Shown: positions 16,679 to 25,228 of the stretch, piece by piece
How positions within the stretch are numbered: the first letter of the stretch is position 1
Layout of the letters: the number at the start of each line of letters is the position of its first letter
Assembly: GCF_000500065.1 (NCBI RefSeq)
Contig: NZ_AYOU01000079.1
Coordinates: 1-44,559, forward strand
Origin: Borrelia hispanica CRI
GTDB lineage: Bacteria; Spirochaetota; Spirochaetia; Borreliales; Borreliaceae
DNA length: 44,559 nt
Reading direction: 5' to 3'
Notes under the pieces: model-generated
Told to the model about the DNA's origin: nothing
Database searches by the model: none
The model's input: only the letters and a program-made list of their open reading frames with translations
Made by a program: the position numbers and the translations under genes

Positions 16679-17291
16679 CAAGGTGAGAAGAATATAAAAA
16701 TGAGATTCGTTGATATTTTAAATAAAATTTAATTTTCTTGCTTTAATTTCTTCATTTAGAGCAAACAATCTTTAAATAAGAAATAATTCTTTTTCTTGTG
16801 ATGTAGATTGACATCTAGAGTTGTTGATATTTCTTAATTTAGATTTTCTGTAGTACTTGTCTTTTGCAAGTGAATCACAAAAAAATCTTAAGAGAATAAA
16901 CGAAGATAATACTATTTCATACACTTTATAACACTTTAACCTTATATAATTGCTTTTTATTATATACCTTGTATTATACATTTTTAATTAATGATCTTCA
17001 ATAAAAAAGTATAAAAATTGACAGTTTTTTTACATTTTTTATTATTTGACTATACTTATAAAGTATAAATTTTTTTAATTAAAAACCCTTTAATTTTTAT
17101 ATTAAACAAAATTAATTATTTTAAGATAATTATAATGATTGATAGTGAGATTTATTTGTCATAATTTTTAAAAATTATTTCTGCATATCATTGGCACTTT
17201 AATTTTCATAATCGTAATTTTGGGTATTTATAGGTAAATAAAATTATAATTTCTTTTATAAATATAGAAAAAAACACATGTTCCAAATATA

Positions 17292-17314
17292 ATCACTAGC
17301 AAATAGCTAGTGAT
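17292..17314 (-). terminator. Hairpin downstream of the small lipoprotein gene
   Basis: ATCACTAGC-AAATA-GCTAGTGAT, a 9-bp stem 107 bp past the stop of the minus-strand gene at 17421, followed on that strand by TATATTTGG. Confidence 0.5.
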
Positions 17315-17420
17315 ATTGTCAATATATAAGTTCTAAAAAGAAGTTGCAAAAACTTTAAAAAAGTTGCTAATGATTATATTTTTTAATGTTTTTATTGCTT
17401 TTAAATATCGATTATAAAGC

Positions 17421-17540
17421 TTACCATTCTTCTTCTCTGTTGTACTCATCTTGGTAATATTCATTGTTGCTGGAATCTTCTTCATCTAAAGATGAACATG
17501 AAAGCATAGTGAGTAACAACACAAATAAATATTTTTTCAT
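17421..17540 (-). CDS. Very small lipoprotein (39 residues)
   Basis: ATG 17540 follows AGAGGA at proper spacing and opens a signal peptide with lipobox LTMLSC (cysteine 15). The mature part is only about 25 residues, strongly acidic and polar (SSLDEEDSSNNEYYQDEYNR), and ends EEEW-stop. The good ribosome site and canonical lipobox make it a likely gene. It may be a complete minimal lipoprotein or the truncated front of a larger one. It is divergent from the lipoprotein gene at 17851. Confidence 0.65.
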   Translation of the reverse strand: MKKYLFVLLLTMLSCSSLDEEDSSNNEYYQDEYNREEEW

Positions 17541-17850
17541 CTTTTATCCTCTATCTTGAATTTATACCAAATATCAAGATATATTTAGTACAATTTAGAT
17601 GTTATCAAAATATATTATGAAAGTCTAGGGTTTAAAGTTTTTTGTTTAAGATTTATGCCCAATATTTTTTATATGCTGAGATAATAAGCAGTATTAAAAA
17701 GCATTTTCTATTTTATTATTTATTGCCTAATGCATATTTAGATTTTATTGACATTGTGGTTTTAAGGCAGAAATTATAAATTAATATTGTAAATAATAAA
17801 ATTAGTGGTATGTTTGTAGTATTCTTTTTGGAAAAAACGCGAGGTGAAGA

Positions 17851-18627
17851 ATGCAGAGAAATAATATATTATTAGCTGTTATTTTAATGCTATTTATAGG
17901 TTGTGATTTAGATTCTGGTATTGGTTTGTTAAGAGGTGTGCTTGATAAATTTGATGAAAAGTCTATAAGTAGTGATGGAATGATTGGTTTTAAGAATGAT
18001 GATGTTAATGGGATTAATGGAAAAGATAAAGGAAATTTAGGAAAAAGAGAAGGGCTTGTACCTAATGTTGAAGGGCTTTTGCCTAATGTTGCTGAAAAAC
18101 AATATTTAGAGCCAGGTGATATTGATATTAATGATATTGATAATATTGATGTTGATAAAATTAATGATTATACTTACCCTTGGGATAGTAGTCCTAAATC
18201 TTTTCGTATTTTGCTTAAAAAATTAGAAAAAGCACGGCAAAGAGTTCAGCATGCATATGATATTTGGGGTAAAGCTTGTTCTGCAGAAAATATTGCTTCT
18301 GATCTTTGTGATGAGGCTCTTGTTAAATTGCATGAGTTTGTTAAGGCTAAAGGTGGTGCAAATAGCATTAATTATGCCGATGATGAGTATTTTGAACTTG
18401 CAAAGGACTCTGATAGGAAATTGGATGATTATCAAAAGGCTGTTGCAGAGCAAAAGAGGGCTTGTGAAGATGTAAAGAAAGCCAATGCTTATTGTTTAAA
18501 ATTGGAAGCAACCATAGAGGTTTTAATGTCGCCTTTTATGCCTGAAGAACAGGAACCTCAAGATGATTCATCAGAACTTCAAAGTGAGCAAAGTGAAGAT
18601 TTGACTGAAGATCAGTTTGAAAGTTAG
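17851..18627 (+). CDS. Acidic lipoprotein with a helical core, family not recognised
   Basis: A 258-residue lipoprotein: signal MQRNNILLAVILMLFIGC with cysteine 18. A low-complexity tether follows, rich in Asp/Asn/Gly, with the internal repeats GLVPNVEGLLPNV and DIDINDIDNIDVD. A helical core spans about residues 110-230 (FRILLKKLEKARQRVQHAYD... and YQKAVAEQKRACEDVKKANA), and the tail is acidic. Five cysteines after the lipidated one lie in the core. It has no BTA121 motif and so is separate from the array that starts at 19104. Helical lipoproteins of this type include Borrelia host-ligand binders, but no specific ligand can be claimed. GAGGTGAAG precedes ATG 17851. Confidence 0.78.
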   Translation: MQRNNILLAVILMLFIGCDLDSGIGLLRGVLDKFDEKSISSDGMIGFKNDDVNGINGKDKGNLGKREGLVPNVEGLLPNVAEKQYLEPGDIDINDIDNIDVDKINDYTYPWDSSPKSFRILLKKLEKARQRVQHAYDIWGKACSAENIASDLCDEALVKLHEFVKAKGGANSINYADDEYFELAKDSDRKLDDYQKAVAEQKRACEDVKKANAYCLKLEATIEVLMSPFMPEEQEPQDDSSELQSEQSEDLTEDQFES

Positions 18628-18725
18628 CAGTTGTTTAGATTTGATGGTTGATTTTTGGGAATGATAACCTGTATAGGTTATCTATTAGATTATTTATTGC
18701 TATTCATTGTAAATTTTATAAATGA

Positions 18726-18755
18726 ATTACCAGGAAATGTTTATTTTCTGGTAAT
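18726..18755 (+). terminator. Terminator after the 17851 gene
   Basis: ATTACCAGGAAA pairs with TTTTCTGGTAAT (12 bp, one G-U) with a 6-base loop, followed by TTGTTAT. A smaller 8-bp hairpin, GATAACCT-GTAT-AGGTTATC, precedes it at 18663-18682. No gene is seen between 18756 and 19103. Confidence 0.65.
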
Positions 18756-19103
18756 TTGTTATGTTAGTTGTTAAAAGTAATTTCTCTAAAGATAAGATCA
18801 AAGTTTAAGTTTAGTTTATATGTGCATCAATTTAATAATATTAATTTAAAAAGGCAATTGTAATCTTTGAAAGATAGATATACAATGAAAAAAAATAAAT
18901 TTTAAAGGGAGTTAAACTTGTAAAATACAAGTATTCTATGATTAGAAAGTCAATATTAATTAGTGTTGATATATTTAATACTTTAGAGTAAATGATTTGT
19001 GGGTTAAATTATTTTTGATAAATTATTTTAATTATACTCTCTATTGTATGGTAATATTGGCATGTGATAGTAGATTAATTTTAATCTAGAAGGAGATATA
19101 TTT

Positions 19104-20432
19104 ATGGAAAAGGATTTTTATAATTCGTTTTTGTTTTTATTGTTACTTACAGATATGAGTTGTGGTTTAAGTACCTCTACAAGTAGTTCTAAATTTCCTG
19201 ATGAAAAATTGCCTTTAAAAAAATTTACTGGTAAGAATGTAGATGCTGAGAAAACAGATTTTAAGAGTCAAGACTTAGAGTTAGAATTTGATTTAAAAGA
19301 AGGCACAGTGAAAGCAATGGGAAGACAAGGAGAGGGACAAGAAGGGACACAAGAGGGGGAACAAGAAGGGACACTAGAAGGGACACAAGAAGGGACACTA
19401 GAAGGGACACTAGGAGGGGAACTAGAAGGGACACTAGAAGGGACACTAGAAGGGACACAAGAAGGGACACTAGAAGGGACACAAGAAGGGACACTAGAAG
19501 GGACACTAGAAGGGACACTAGAAGGGACACTAGAAGGGACACTAGAAGGGACACAAGAAGGGACACAAGAAAATATTGTGTCAATTAAAAATTTTTATTC
19601 AGGTCTTATGTATGATGATAAGAAAGTATTTAATTCTGTACAAAAAATGGCCAGTGGTTTTGAGGGTTATAGTGATAGTGAGGCATATAAAGATGATCAA
19701 CCTAGGTTTTATCGTGTATGGGACAATTTGGGTATTAATAAACTTTCACATATTATGTCAGAATATTTTCGTCTTAATAAGAAAAGAAGTGATGTTCAAT
19801 GGAAGATGATGGATTTTGGTGTTAAAAAGATAAAAGAACAGTTTAATAATAAGTTAAATGAGTGCGATCGTAATTATGCATTAGGATTTAAAGACGCTTT
19901 TCAAAAAGATGATTTTAATACAATTTATGATGGCATTGTTTCTGTGATGAAGGCTTATGAGAATAATTTAAGTATTTTTGAGAGTGATTATGAATGTCTT
20001 AAAATTTTTAGACGTATACAATCTGGTTTTTCCGTAAAATTACGTTCATCTTTTAATTATGTAAGGGATCTGTTAACTGACTTTAATGTTGAAGATGAGT
20101 CACAATCTAAGATGTATGTTTATTATGACTTTTGTGTTTTGTTTGGAAATGGTACTGGTAGTGATGGGAATGGTAATAATCGTTATTTACAATTTGTTGA
20201 AAAATGTGAGCCGATTCTTGAATTAATGTCGTCACTTAAAGAAAAAATTGAGTTTGAGATTGAGGATGATTCTGTAGTAAGTCAATTGCTTGAAGTTTTG
20301 AATGAGCTTGGCAATAGGTTTAAATTGTATTTAAAAGAAGTGTTTCCCAGTGTTATTTCTGATGATACGTTTTTTGAAGGTTTGAATAGTTATGAAACCG
20401 ATTTTGAAAATTTGAAAGCAAGGGTGATGTAA
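19104..20432 (+). CDS. Repeat-bearing lipoprotein, divergent BTA121-like member heading the array
   Basis: A 442-residue protein. The signal peptide ends LTDMSC (cysteine 20), an atypical lipobox with Asp at -3. Residues 80-155 are 19 tetrapeptides of the form EGT(L/Q). Two regions resemble degenerate BTA121 units: about 172-225 (YDDKKVFNSVQKMASGFEGY, then FYRVWDNLGINKLSHIM) and about 310-355 (CLKIFRRIQSGF, then YYDFCVLFGNG). Each is followed by the helical spacer type seen in the neighbours. A strong ribosome site (AAGGAGATATATTT) like that of the array precedes ATG 19104. It is probably surface exposed, with the repeat as a flexible stalk. Family membership is inference from alignment by eye. 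Confidence 0.72.
   Translation: MEKDFYNSFLFLLLLTDMSCGLSTSTSSSKFPDEKLPLKKFTGKNVDAEKTDFKSQDLELEFDLKEGTVKAMGRQGEGQEGTQEGEQEGTLEGTQEGTLEGTLGGELEGTLEGTLEGTQEGTLEGTQEGTLEGTLEGTLEGTLEGTLEGTQEGTQENIVSIKNFYSGLMYDDKKVFNSVQKMASGFEGYSDSEAYKDDQPRFYRVWDNLGINKLSHIMSEYFRLNKKRSDVQWKMMDFGVKKIKEQFNNKLNECDRNYALGFKDAFQKDDFNTIYDGIVSVMKAYENNLSIFESDYECLKIFRRIQSGFSVKLRSSFNYVRDLLTDFNVEDESQSKMYVYYDFCVLFGNGTGSDGNGNNRYLQFVEKCEPILELMSSLKEKIEFEIEDDSVVSQLLEVLNELGNRFKLYLKEVFPSVISDDTFFEGLNSYETDFENLKARVM
19341..19568 (+). repeat. In-frame minisatellite, 19 units of 12 bp
   Basis: The unit GAAGGGACACTA or GAAGGGACACAA encodes EGTL or EGTQ. Only two units deviate (EGEQ and GGEL). Near-identity at the DNA level, not just the protein level, indicates recent expansion by slippage or unequal exchange. 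The 12-bp length keeps the frame at any copy number. It is among the most G-rich sequence in the window. Confidence 0.95.
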
Positions 20433-20607
20433 TATTTGTTGTAAAAAACTAATATCCAGATATTAATGGATTTTGGATATTTAAATTATCATGTAGTAAA
20501 AGATAGTTTAAAATATTCAATAAGAAAGTTTGAAGATTGTTTGATTTATTAGAATGATTAAGTAGTTATAATTTTTTCAGTATTATTCTTAATTAAAATA
20601 AAAGCAT

Positions 20608-20634
20608 TAGCTTTAAAGTGAAACTTTAAGGCTA
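20608..20634 (+). terminator. Terminator after the 19104 gene
   Basis: TAGCTTTAAAGT pairs with ACTTTAAGGCTA (12 bp with one G-U, 3-base loop), followed by TATAATTTATTTTTTG. Confidence 0.7.
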
Positions 20635-20802
20635 TATAATTTATTTTTTGTATTGATTATCATTAATGTAAAATTAGTGCTTTACAAGTGATAATTTGTA
20701 ATTGATGTTTTTATACAGTTTATGATGATTTAGCTAGTATAGCATATACATTATGGTATAGGTTATAATGTATGTTTAATTTAATATTAAAGAGGATATT
20801 TG

Positions 20803-21861
20803 GTGGTTAAAGGCAAAGTTTGTATTTTATTATTGTTTTTAATATTGATAATAGGTTGTAATTTTAAATCTATCAAAAATGGTGAAATGTATAAAAAGGG
20901 CTTGTCCGAGAAGATTTCTTTTAAAGATAGAATAGGTTTGGTAGATTTTGTTTTTGATGATTTAGATGAATTTAAAATATCTAGTGAAAATCAGGAATTT
21001 GTTATGTGTTTAGAGAGAATTGTAGGGGATCCTGATATAATGGTTTCTAAGACAGATAAAACATATAAAAGAAATGAATTTTATAATTTATTAAAAAAGA
21101 TGAATACAGAAGATATTGACAAAATTATGGCATTTAATGTGATTTATAAGGATTTAAAGAGAGTTGAAAAAATTATTTTTGATCTTAAATGGCATAAGTT
21201 AAGAGATATTTTGGATTTTTATTTTCAAGATTATAAAAATATTTATTTTCTATCTTTAAAGAGAATCTTTGGTATGTTTATTGCTGGTAAAAATGTGATT
21301 CATCCTAATGATACAGTTGAGCATCATTCTTTTATTTTAAATAAATTTGTTAAAGATTTAGAGAATATTAGAATTTTTGATTCTTGTTTTGTAGACTTGT
21401 GTGATAATGAGAAAAGAGTTATTTATTATATGTGTAATGTTATAAGCAATATGAGTGTTGCTTTTGGTAAGTCTGTTTCACATTGTGGTTATGAGTTTTA
21501 TTCAATGTTAGGAAAGTTTGGTAGTAATGGGATTCAAAGTATAATAAAAATCCATTTAGATATTATTGGCAAGATATGTGAAATTGAAAAATTATATTCT
21601 GATTATCTTTATGATAACATTATGGATCAAAAGGAGACATTTGCTTTTCGAAATAAAAAATATTCTTTGCGTAGAACATTTAGTACCATAAAAACTGCAT
21701 ATGGTGTGTGTTTAAAGGGTATTTTTGATAATAAAGATATTAACACCATATATAATAGTCTTGTAAATTTTAATATTGTTGATTTTAGTTGTTTAGATCA
21801 ACTTAAAGCTGATATTGTTGTTTTTATTGATAATTTTAAATTACAATTTGCTGTAAAATAG
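20803..21861 (+). CDS. BTA121-domain surface lipoprotein (two domains)
   Basis: I start at GTG 20803, eight bases after AGAGG and aligned with ATG-GTT of the paralogs, rather than at the TTG one codon earlier. The signal ends LIIGC (cysteine 19), followed by NFKS. Domain 1, about residues 45-105, has FKISSENQEFVMCLERIVGD then KTYKRNEFYNLLKKM. Domain 2, about 205-250, keeps only YEFYSMLGKFGSNGI. Between and after them are helical spacers ending in the 'Y..(L)K..F' motif. The BTA121 family is named from relapsing-fever Borrelia; its function is unestablished. Confidence 0.83.
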   Translation: MVKGKVCILLLFLILIIGCNFKSIKNGEMYKKGLSEKISFKDRIGLVDFVFDDLDEFKISSENQEFVMCLERIVGDPDIMVSKTDKTYKRNEFYNLLKKMNTEDIDKIMAFNVIYKDLKRVEKIIFDLKWHKLRDILDFYFQDYKNIYFLSLKRIFGMFIAGKNVIHPNDTVEHHSFILNKFVKDLENIRIFDSCFVDLCDNEKRVIYYMCNVISNMSVAFGKSVSHCGYEFYSMLGKFGSNGIQSIIKIHLDIIGKICEIEKLYSDYLYDNIMDQKETFAFRNKKYSLRRTFSTIKTAYGVCLKGIFDNKDINTIYNSLVNFNIVDFSCLDQLKADIVVFIDNFKLQFAVK

Positions 21862-22012
21862 ACTAAAGGTAATTTGAGGATTCAATTTTGGGCTGCAGAT
21901 TTTTATCTAAGCTATTTATTTATTTTGCAGCATTGATCATAAATATATTAATATTATTGTATTAATAGGTTATTAAGTTAGTATAATGTTATTTATAAAA
22001 GGGGGATATTTA

Positions 22013-23401
22013 TTGTTTAGGGTAAGAAAAGGTTTCTTGTTATTTTTTTTATTTATCGTTGTTATAAGTTGTAATTTAGAATCCACAGAAAGTGTTGATA
22101 AACCAAAACATTTTGGCAAAATGAAAAGTGTTAAAGTAGTGGAAACCATTTCTAAAGTAGAACATTTTGATAAAGTAGAACATTTTGATAAAGTAGAACA
22201 TTTTGATAAAGTAGAACATTTTGATAAAGTAGAACATTTTGATAAAGTAGAACATTTTGATAAAGTAGAACATTTTGATAAAGTAGAACATTTTGATAAA
22301 GTGGAACGTTTTGATGCAGTAGAACGTTTTGATGCAGTAGAACAAGATCTTGAGTCAAGTGTGTCTTTTATAGAACTTTCTACTAATGGCAAAGTTGATG
22401 ATTTAGATTGTAATTTGCCACTTGTTAAGCTTTTAAGTGAATTTGGAATGTCTTCAGGTGATAAAGAGTTTATAAAGTGTATTTTGCATCTAGAAAGTAT
22501 TATGACTGCTTCTTATGTGGAGATTCCTGAGTATAATGAGACATATACAAAAGATGAATTTTATAATCTCTTAAAAGATTTGGGTGCTGATAATGTTCGC
22601 AAATTGTCAGTATTTGTTGAAGCTTGGAAAGCTTACAAAAAAGTGATATCTTATTTTAGAGTTATTAAGCCAAAGATTAAGTCGGATGATGTACTGTTTA
22701 AGTTAAAATCCAATTTTTGTGTTGCGATTTTTAGTTATTTTCAATTTTTAAAGAAAAATTTCAATGAGTTTGTTGTTGTTAAAGATAAAGATAAGGTTTT
22801 TAGTCCTAATTTAATTATAGCTTGTATTTATGAACTTAGTAGTGTTGCAGTAGAGATTTTGTATATGATAGTTTTTGATGGTTGTTATGACAAACTGTCT
22901 GAAGATGATAGAGATGCAATTCTTTTTGTTAAAGATTTACTAGTACAAGATATGCTAATTGTTCCTAGTGTTTTTAATTTTGAAGGTTGTAAGATATATG
23001 ATGATTATGAATTTTATCGTGTGTTAGGTAAACTTGGTGCTGATAAGATGGTGGAGGTGGCAAGGATTTTTGTAGATTTAAATAAAAGAATGGACTTGCT
23101 ATTTGATTCAATTAATGCTTTTGATGGTTATATAGCTGCAGAGAAAGATGATAAGAGGAAAGATAATTTTCGAAATGCTAAGAATGAGTTTTTATATTCA
23201 TTTCATCATAATGTAAAATTAATATATTTTATTAATATTAAACGTGCGTTTAATTCTGATGATACTGATGATATATATTCTAATATTATGAAACTTTTTA
23301 CTTCTTTTAACCCTTATATGGGAGGACTTGAAGATAGAGTATGGTATTTTCTTATGGACATGGATGTTATAAAGAAAGTATTTATATTTGACTTAATTTA
23401 A
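22013..23401 (+). CDS. BTA121-domain surface lipoprotein with N-terminal FDKVEH repeats
   Basis: The likely start is TTG 22013, because GGGGGATATTTA lies just before it and the following FRVRKGFLLFFLFIVVISC is the signal peptide (cysteine 20). An upstream in-frame ATG at 21986 would prepend nine residues before the ribosome site. After a short linker come ten hexapeptide units. Then follow BTA121 domain 1 (LLSEFGMSSGDKEFI, TYTKDEFYNLLKDLGADNV) and domain 2 (DRDAILFVKDLLVQD, YDDYEFYRVLGKLGADKM). The protein is 462 residues. It is the closest relative of the next gene, with long near-identical stretches. It is presumably surface exposed, with the charged repeat as a stalk. Confidence 0.83.
   Translation: MFRVRKGFLLFFLFIVVISCNLESTESVDKPKHFGKMKSVKVVETISKVEHFDKVEHFDKVEHFDKVEHFDKVEHFDKVEHFDKVEHFDKVEHFDKVERFDAVERFDAVEQDLESSVSFIELSTNGKVDDLDCNLPLVKLLSEFGMSSGDKEFIKCILHLESIMTASYVEIPEYNETYTKDEFYNLLKDLGADNVRKLSVFVEAWKAYKKVISYFRVIKPKIKSDDVLFKLKSNFCVAIFSYFQFLKKNFNEFVVVKDKDKVFSPNLIIACIYELSSVAVEILYMIVFDGCYDKLSEDDRDAILFVKDLLVQDMLIVPSVFNFEGCKIYDDYEFYRVLGKLGADKMVEVARIFVDLNKRMDLLFDSINAFDGYIAAEKDDKRKDNFRNAKNEFLYSFHHNVKLIYFINIKRAFNSDDTDDIYSNIMKLFTSFNPYMGGLEDRVWYFLMDMDVIKKVFIFDLI
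22166..22345 (+). repeat. In-frame minisatellite, ten units of 18 bp
   Basis: Seven identical units encode FDKVEH, followed by FDKVER, FDAVER and FDAVEQ; a partial unit (SKVEH) precedes them. Unit decay is confined to the 3' end, so expansion is from the 5' side or recent. Length is a multiple of three, so copy-number change keeps the frame. Confidence 0.95.
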
Positions 23402-23639
23402 TTTGGATTTAAGTTGTTATTCAAGCTAGATTAAGTCTTATTTTTATTAAAATTTGAGTTATTATTAGGATTTATTAATAAGTTAAGGATAGGAAAAATT
23501 ATATTTTAGATTTTGCAAAAACTTGCTCTGGTTTTAACATTGATAATAAATATGAATTGCTATATATTAGGTTGTTAATTGATAATAGTATTATTTATAG
23601 TTAGTTAATGCTATCATAATTTATGAGAGGAGATATTTA

Positions 23640-24755
23640 ATGGTTAGATTGGGTAAATATGTTTTTTATTTTTTTTTGTTTGTAGTTGTCATAGGGTGTA
23701 ATTTAAAATCTGCTAAAGATAAAGGTAGTGATTCGGTACTAAATAAGCATGTGAGTAGAAGGCCATCCCCTGTATTATCTACTGTAATATTTTCTGTTGA
23801 TAGACAAGTTGATGATGATTTAGATTTGAACTTGACACTTGTTGAGTTTTTAGACAAATTTGGAATGTCTTCGGATGAAAAAAATTTTATTTTGCATTTA
23901 GAAAAAATTATAACCGATCCTGATTTATTAACTTTTGGGAGTAATAAAATATATACAAAAGATGAATTTTGTAATCTCTTAAAAAATTTAGGTGCTGATA
24001 ATGTTCGCAAATTTTTAGTGTTTATTAAAGTTTGGGAAAAATACAAAGAAGTTGTAACTTATTTTGAAAATGTTATTGCAAGGGTTAAGTATAATGATGT
24101 AATAGAAGAGTTGAAATCTGATTTTTTGATGAAGCAAAATTATTATGTTGATTTAGTAAAAGAAAATTTTAATGCTTTTATTGAAGCCCCAGATAATTAT
24201 GCTTTAAGTCAAGTTTCTATTTTGGAATTAGATAGTTTTAAAAGGAAGGCTGAGTATCTTTATGTTTTTGATGATTGTTATACAAATCTTTCACAAGATT
24301 ATAAAAATGTGATTCTTTTTGTTAGAAATATATTGACAAATTCTAATATTGGTTTTGCTAAAGGTTATAAGACATATAATTCTGGTGAATTTTATTTATT
24401 ACTAGGTAAGCTTGGTTCTGAGAAAATAATAGAAATGGTAAAAATTTTGTCAAATTTAAAACAGGAAAGGGCGTTGCTGCTTGATTCAATTAATGCTTTT
24501 GATGGTTATATAGCTGCAGAGAAAGATTATATTAAAAGACGTGAACTTATCGATAAAAATAGTTTTTTGAATAATGTATCTTCTTCTAATATAGGTTATT
24601 CGTTTTTTAACGATCTTAAGCGTGCATTTAATGATTACAATGATTCTGATATTATATATTCTAATGTTATGGAATTTTATGATATTTATAATGATCATAT
24701 TAGTAAAATTAAACAAGATATATCGGATTTTCTTAAGGCAAAGGGTATTATATAA
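23640..24755 (+). CDS. BTA121-domain surface lipoprotein (two domains)
   Basis: A 371-residue lipoprotein: ATG 23640 behind GAGAGGAGATATTTA, signal ending VVVIGC (cysteine 20) then NLKS. Domain 1 is LDKFGMSSDEKNFILHLEKI then IYTKDEFCNLLKNLGADNV. Domain 2 is YKNVILFVRNILTNS then GYKTYNSGEFYLLLGKLGSEKI. It parallels the preceding gene through most of its length (shared KDEF-NLLK-LGADNVRK and SINAFDGYIAAEKD) but lacks the repeat stalk, carrying instead a short RRPSPVLSTVIF linker. This shows that the N-terminal linker is exchanged or expanded independently of the folded domains. Confidence 0.85.
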   Translation: MVRLGKYVFYFFLFVVVIGCNLKSAKDKGSDSVLNKHVSRRPSPVLSTVIFSVDRQVDDDLDLNLTLVEFLDKFGMSSDEKNFILHLEKIITDPDLLTFGSNKIYTKDEFCNLLKNLGADNVRKFLVFIKVWEKYKEVVTYFENVIARVKYNDVIEELKSDFLMKQNYYVDLVKENFNAFIEAPDNYALSQVSILELDSFKRKAEYLYVFDDCYTNLSQDYKNVILFVRNILTNSNIGFAKGYKTYNSGEFYLLLGKLGSEKIIEMVKILSNLKQERALLLDSINAFDGYIAAEKDYIKRRELIDKNSFLNNVSSSNIGYSFFNDLKRAFNDYNDSDIIYSNVMEFYDIYNDHISKIKQDISDFLKAKGII

Positions 24756-24816
24756 GTAATATTATAATAATTAATTTTTTAGTTAAGTAAAATAGGTTTT
24801 AGTTAATAAAAATGAT

Positions 24817-24852
24817 AATTAAGCCTTAAGTTATTATGATTAAGGCTTAATT
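24817..24852 (+). terminator. Terminator after the 23640 gene
   Basis: AATTAAGCCTTAA pairs perfectly with TTAAGGCTTAATT (13 bp, 10-base loop), followed by TTTATTTAT. Confidence 0.8.
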
Positions 24853-25080
24853 TTTATTTATCGATAAATTATTTGTAATAAATAATTGTAGATTATATTG
24901 TTTGATTAGAATAGTTGTTGCTAATTATGTATAAATTCTAATGAATTATCATTATATTCAATATAATACAATATAATAATAATTCACTAGTGCTTTTTTA
25001 TTATACTTTATTTTCTTGATATTTCATTAGTTATTTACCTTAAAATATAATAAATAATTTCAATCTAAATAGATATTAAG

Positions 25081-25144
25081 TTGTATTAAATTTAAAATTG
25101 TATAATAATAATATTGTTATTATACAATTTTAAATTTAATACAA
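25081..25144. repeat. 64-bp perfect inverted repeat (28-bp arms, 8-base loop)
   Basis: The left arm TTGTATTAAATTTAAAATTG continues to 25108 and is matched without error by the right arm from 25117 to 25144. It contains no G+C-rich core and no T-run, so it is not a normal terminator. It lies about 85 bp upstream of the four-domain BTA121 gene, within a 470-bp gap without genes. Confidence 0.85.
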
Positions 25145-25228
25145 TAATTAAAATTATATAATAATTAGTCATAAGTTAAATAGTAATTGTACTAATTTGA
25201 AAGAAATATATTTAGAGGAGATATTTTG

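Noticed and set aside
16772..16981. 69-residue minus-strand frame between the phage block and the small lipoprotein
   Set aside because: No ribosome site, no recognisable signal or domain. The hairpin at 16654 would serve as its terminator, so a decayed gene is possible, but support is too weak to call.
19261..19584. A 107-residue minus-strand frame of LVSLLVSLL repeats opposite the 12-bp minisatellite
   Set aside because: It is only the complement of the repeat (12 bp is a multiple of three, so the opposite strand is also open). It has no ribosome site and lies inside a well-supported gene.
19341..22345. CRISPR array considered for the two repeat blocks
   Set aside because: The repeats are contiguous with no unique spacers, are in frame in lipoprotein genes, and no cas genes occur in the window.
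22076..22392. Three minus-strand frames opposite the 18-bp minisatellite
   Set aside because: Same cause: the repeat length keeps all frames free of stops. No ribosome site or credible protein outside the repeat.
25081..25144. Interpretation of the 64-bp palindrome as a functional telomere-resolution site
   Set aside because: I could not see the conserved Borrelia telomere boxes (for example TTAGTATA) at the expected place in the arms. It is kept only as an unusual palindrome.
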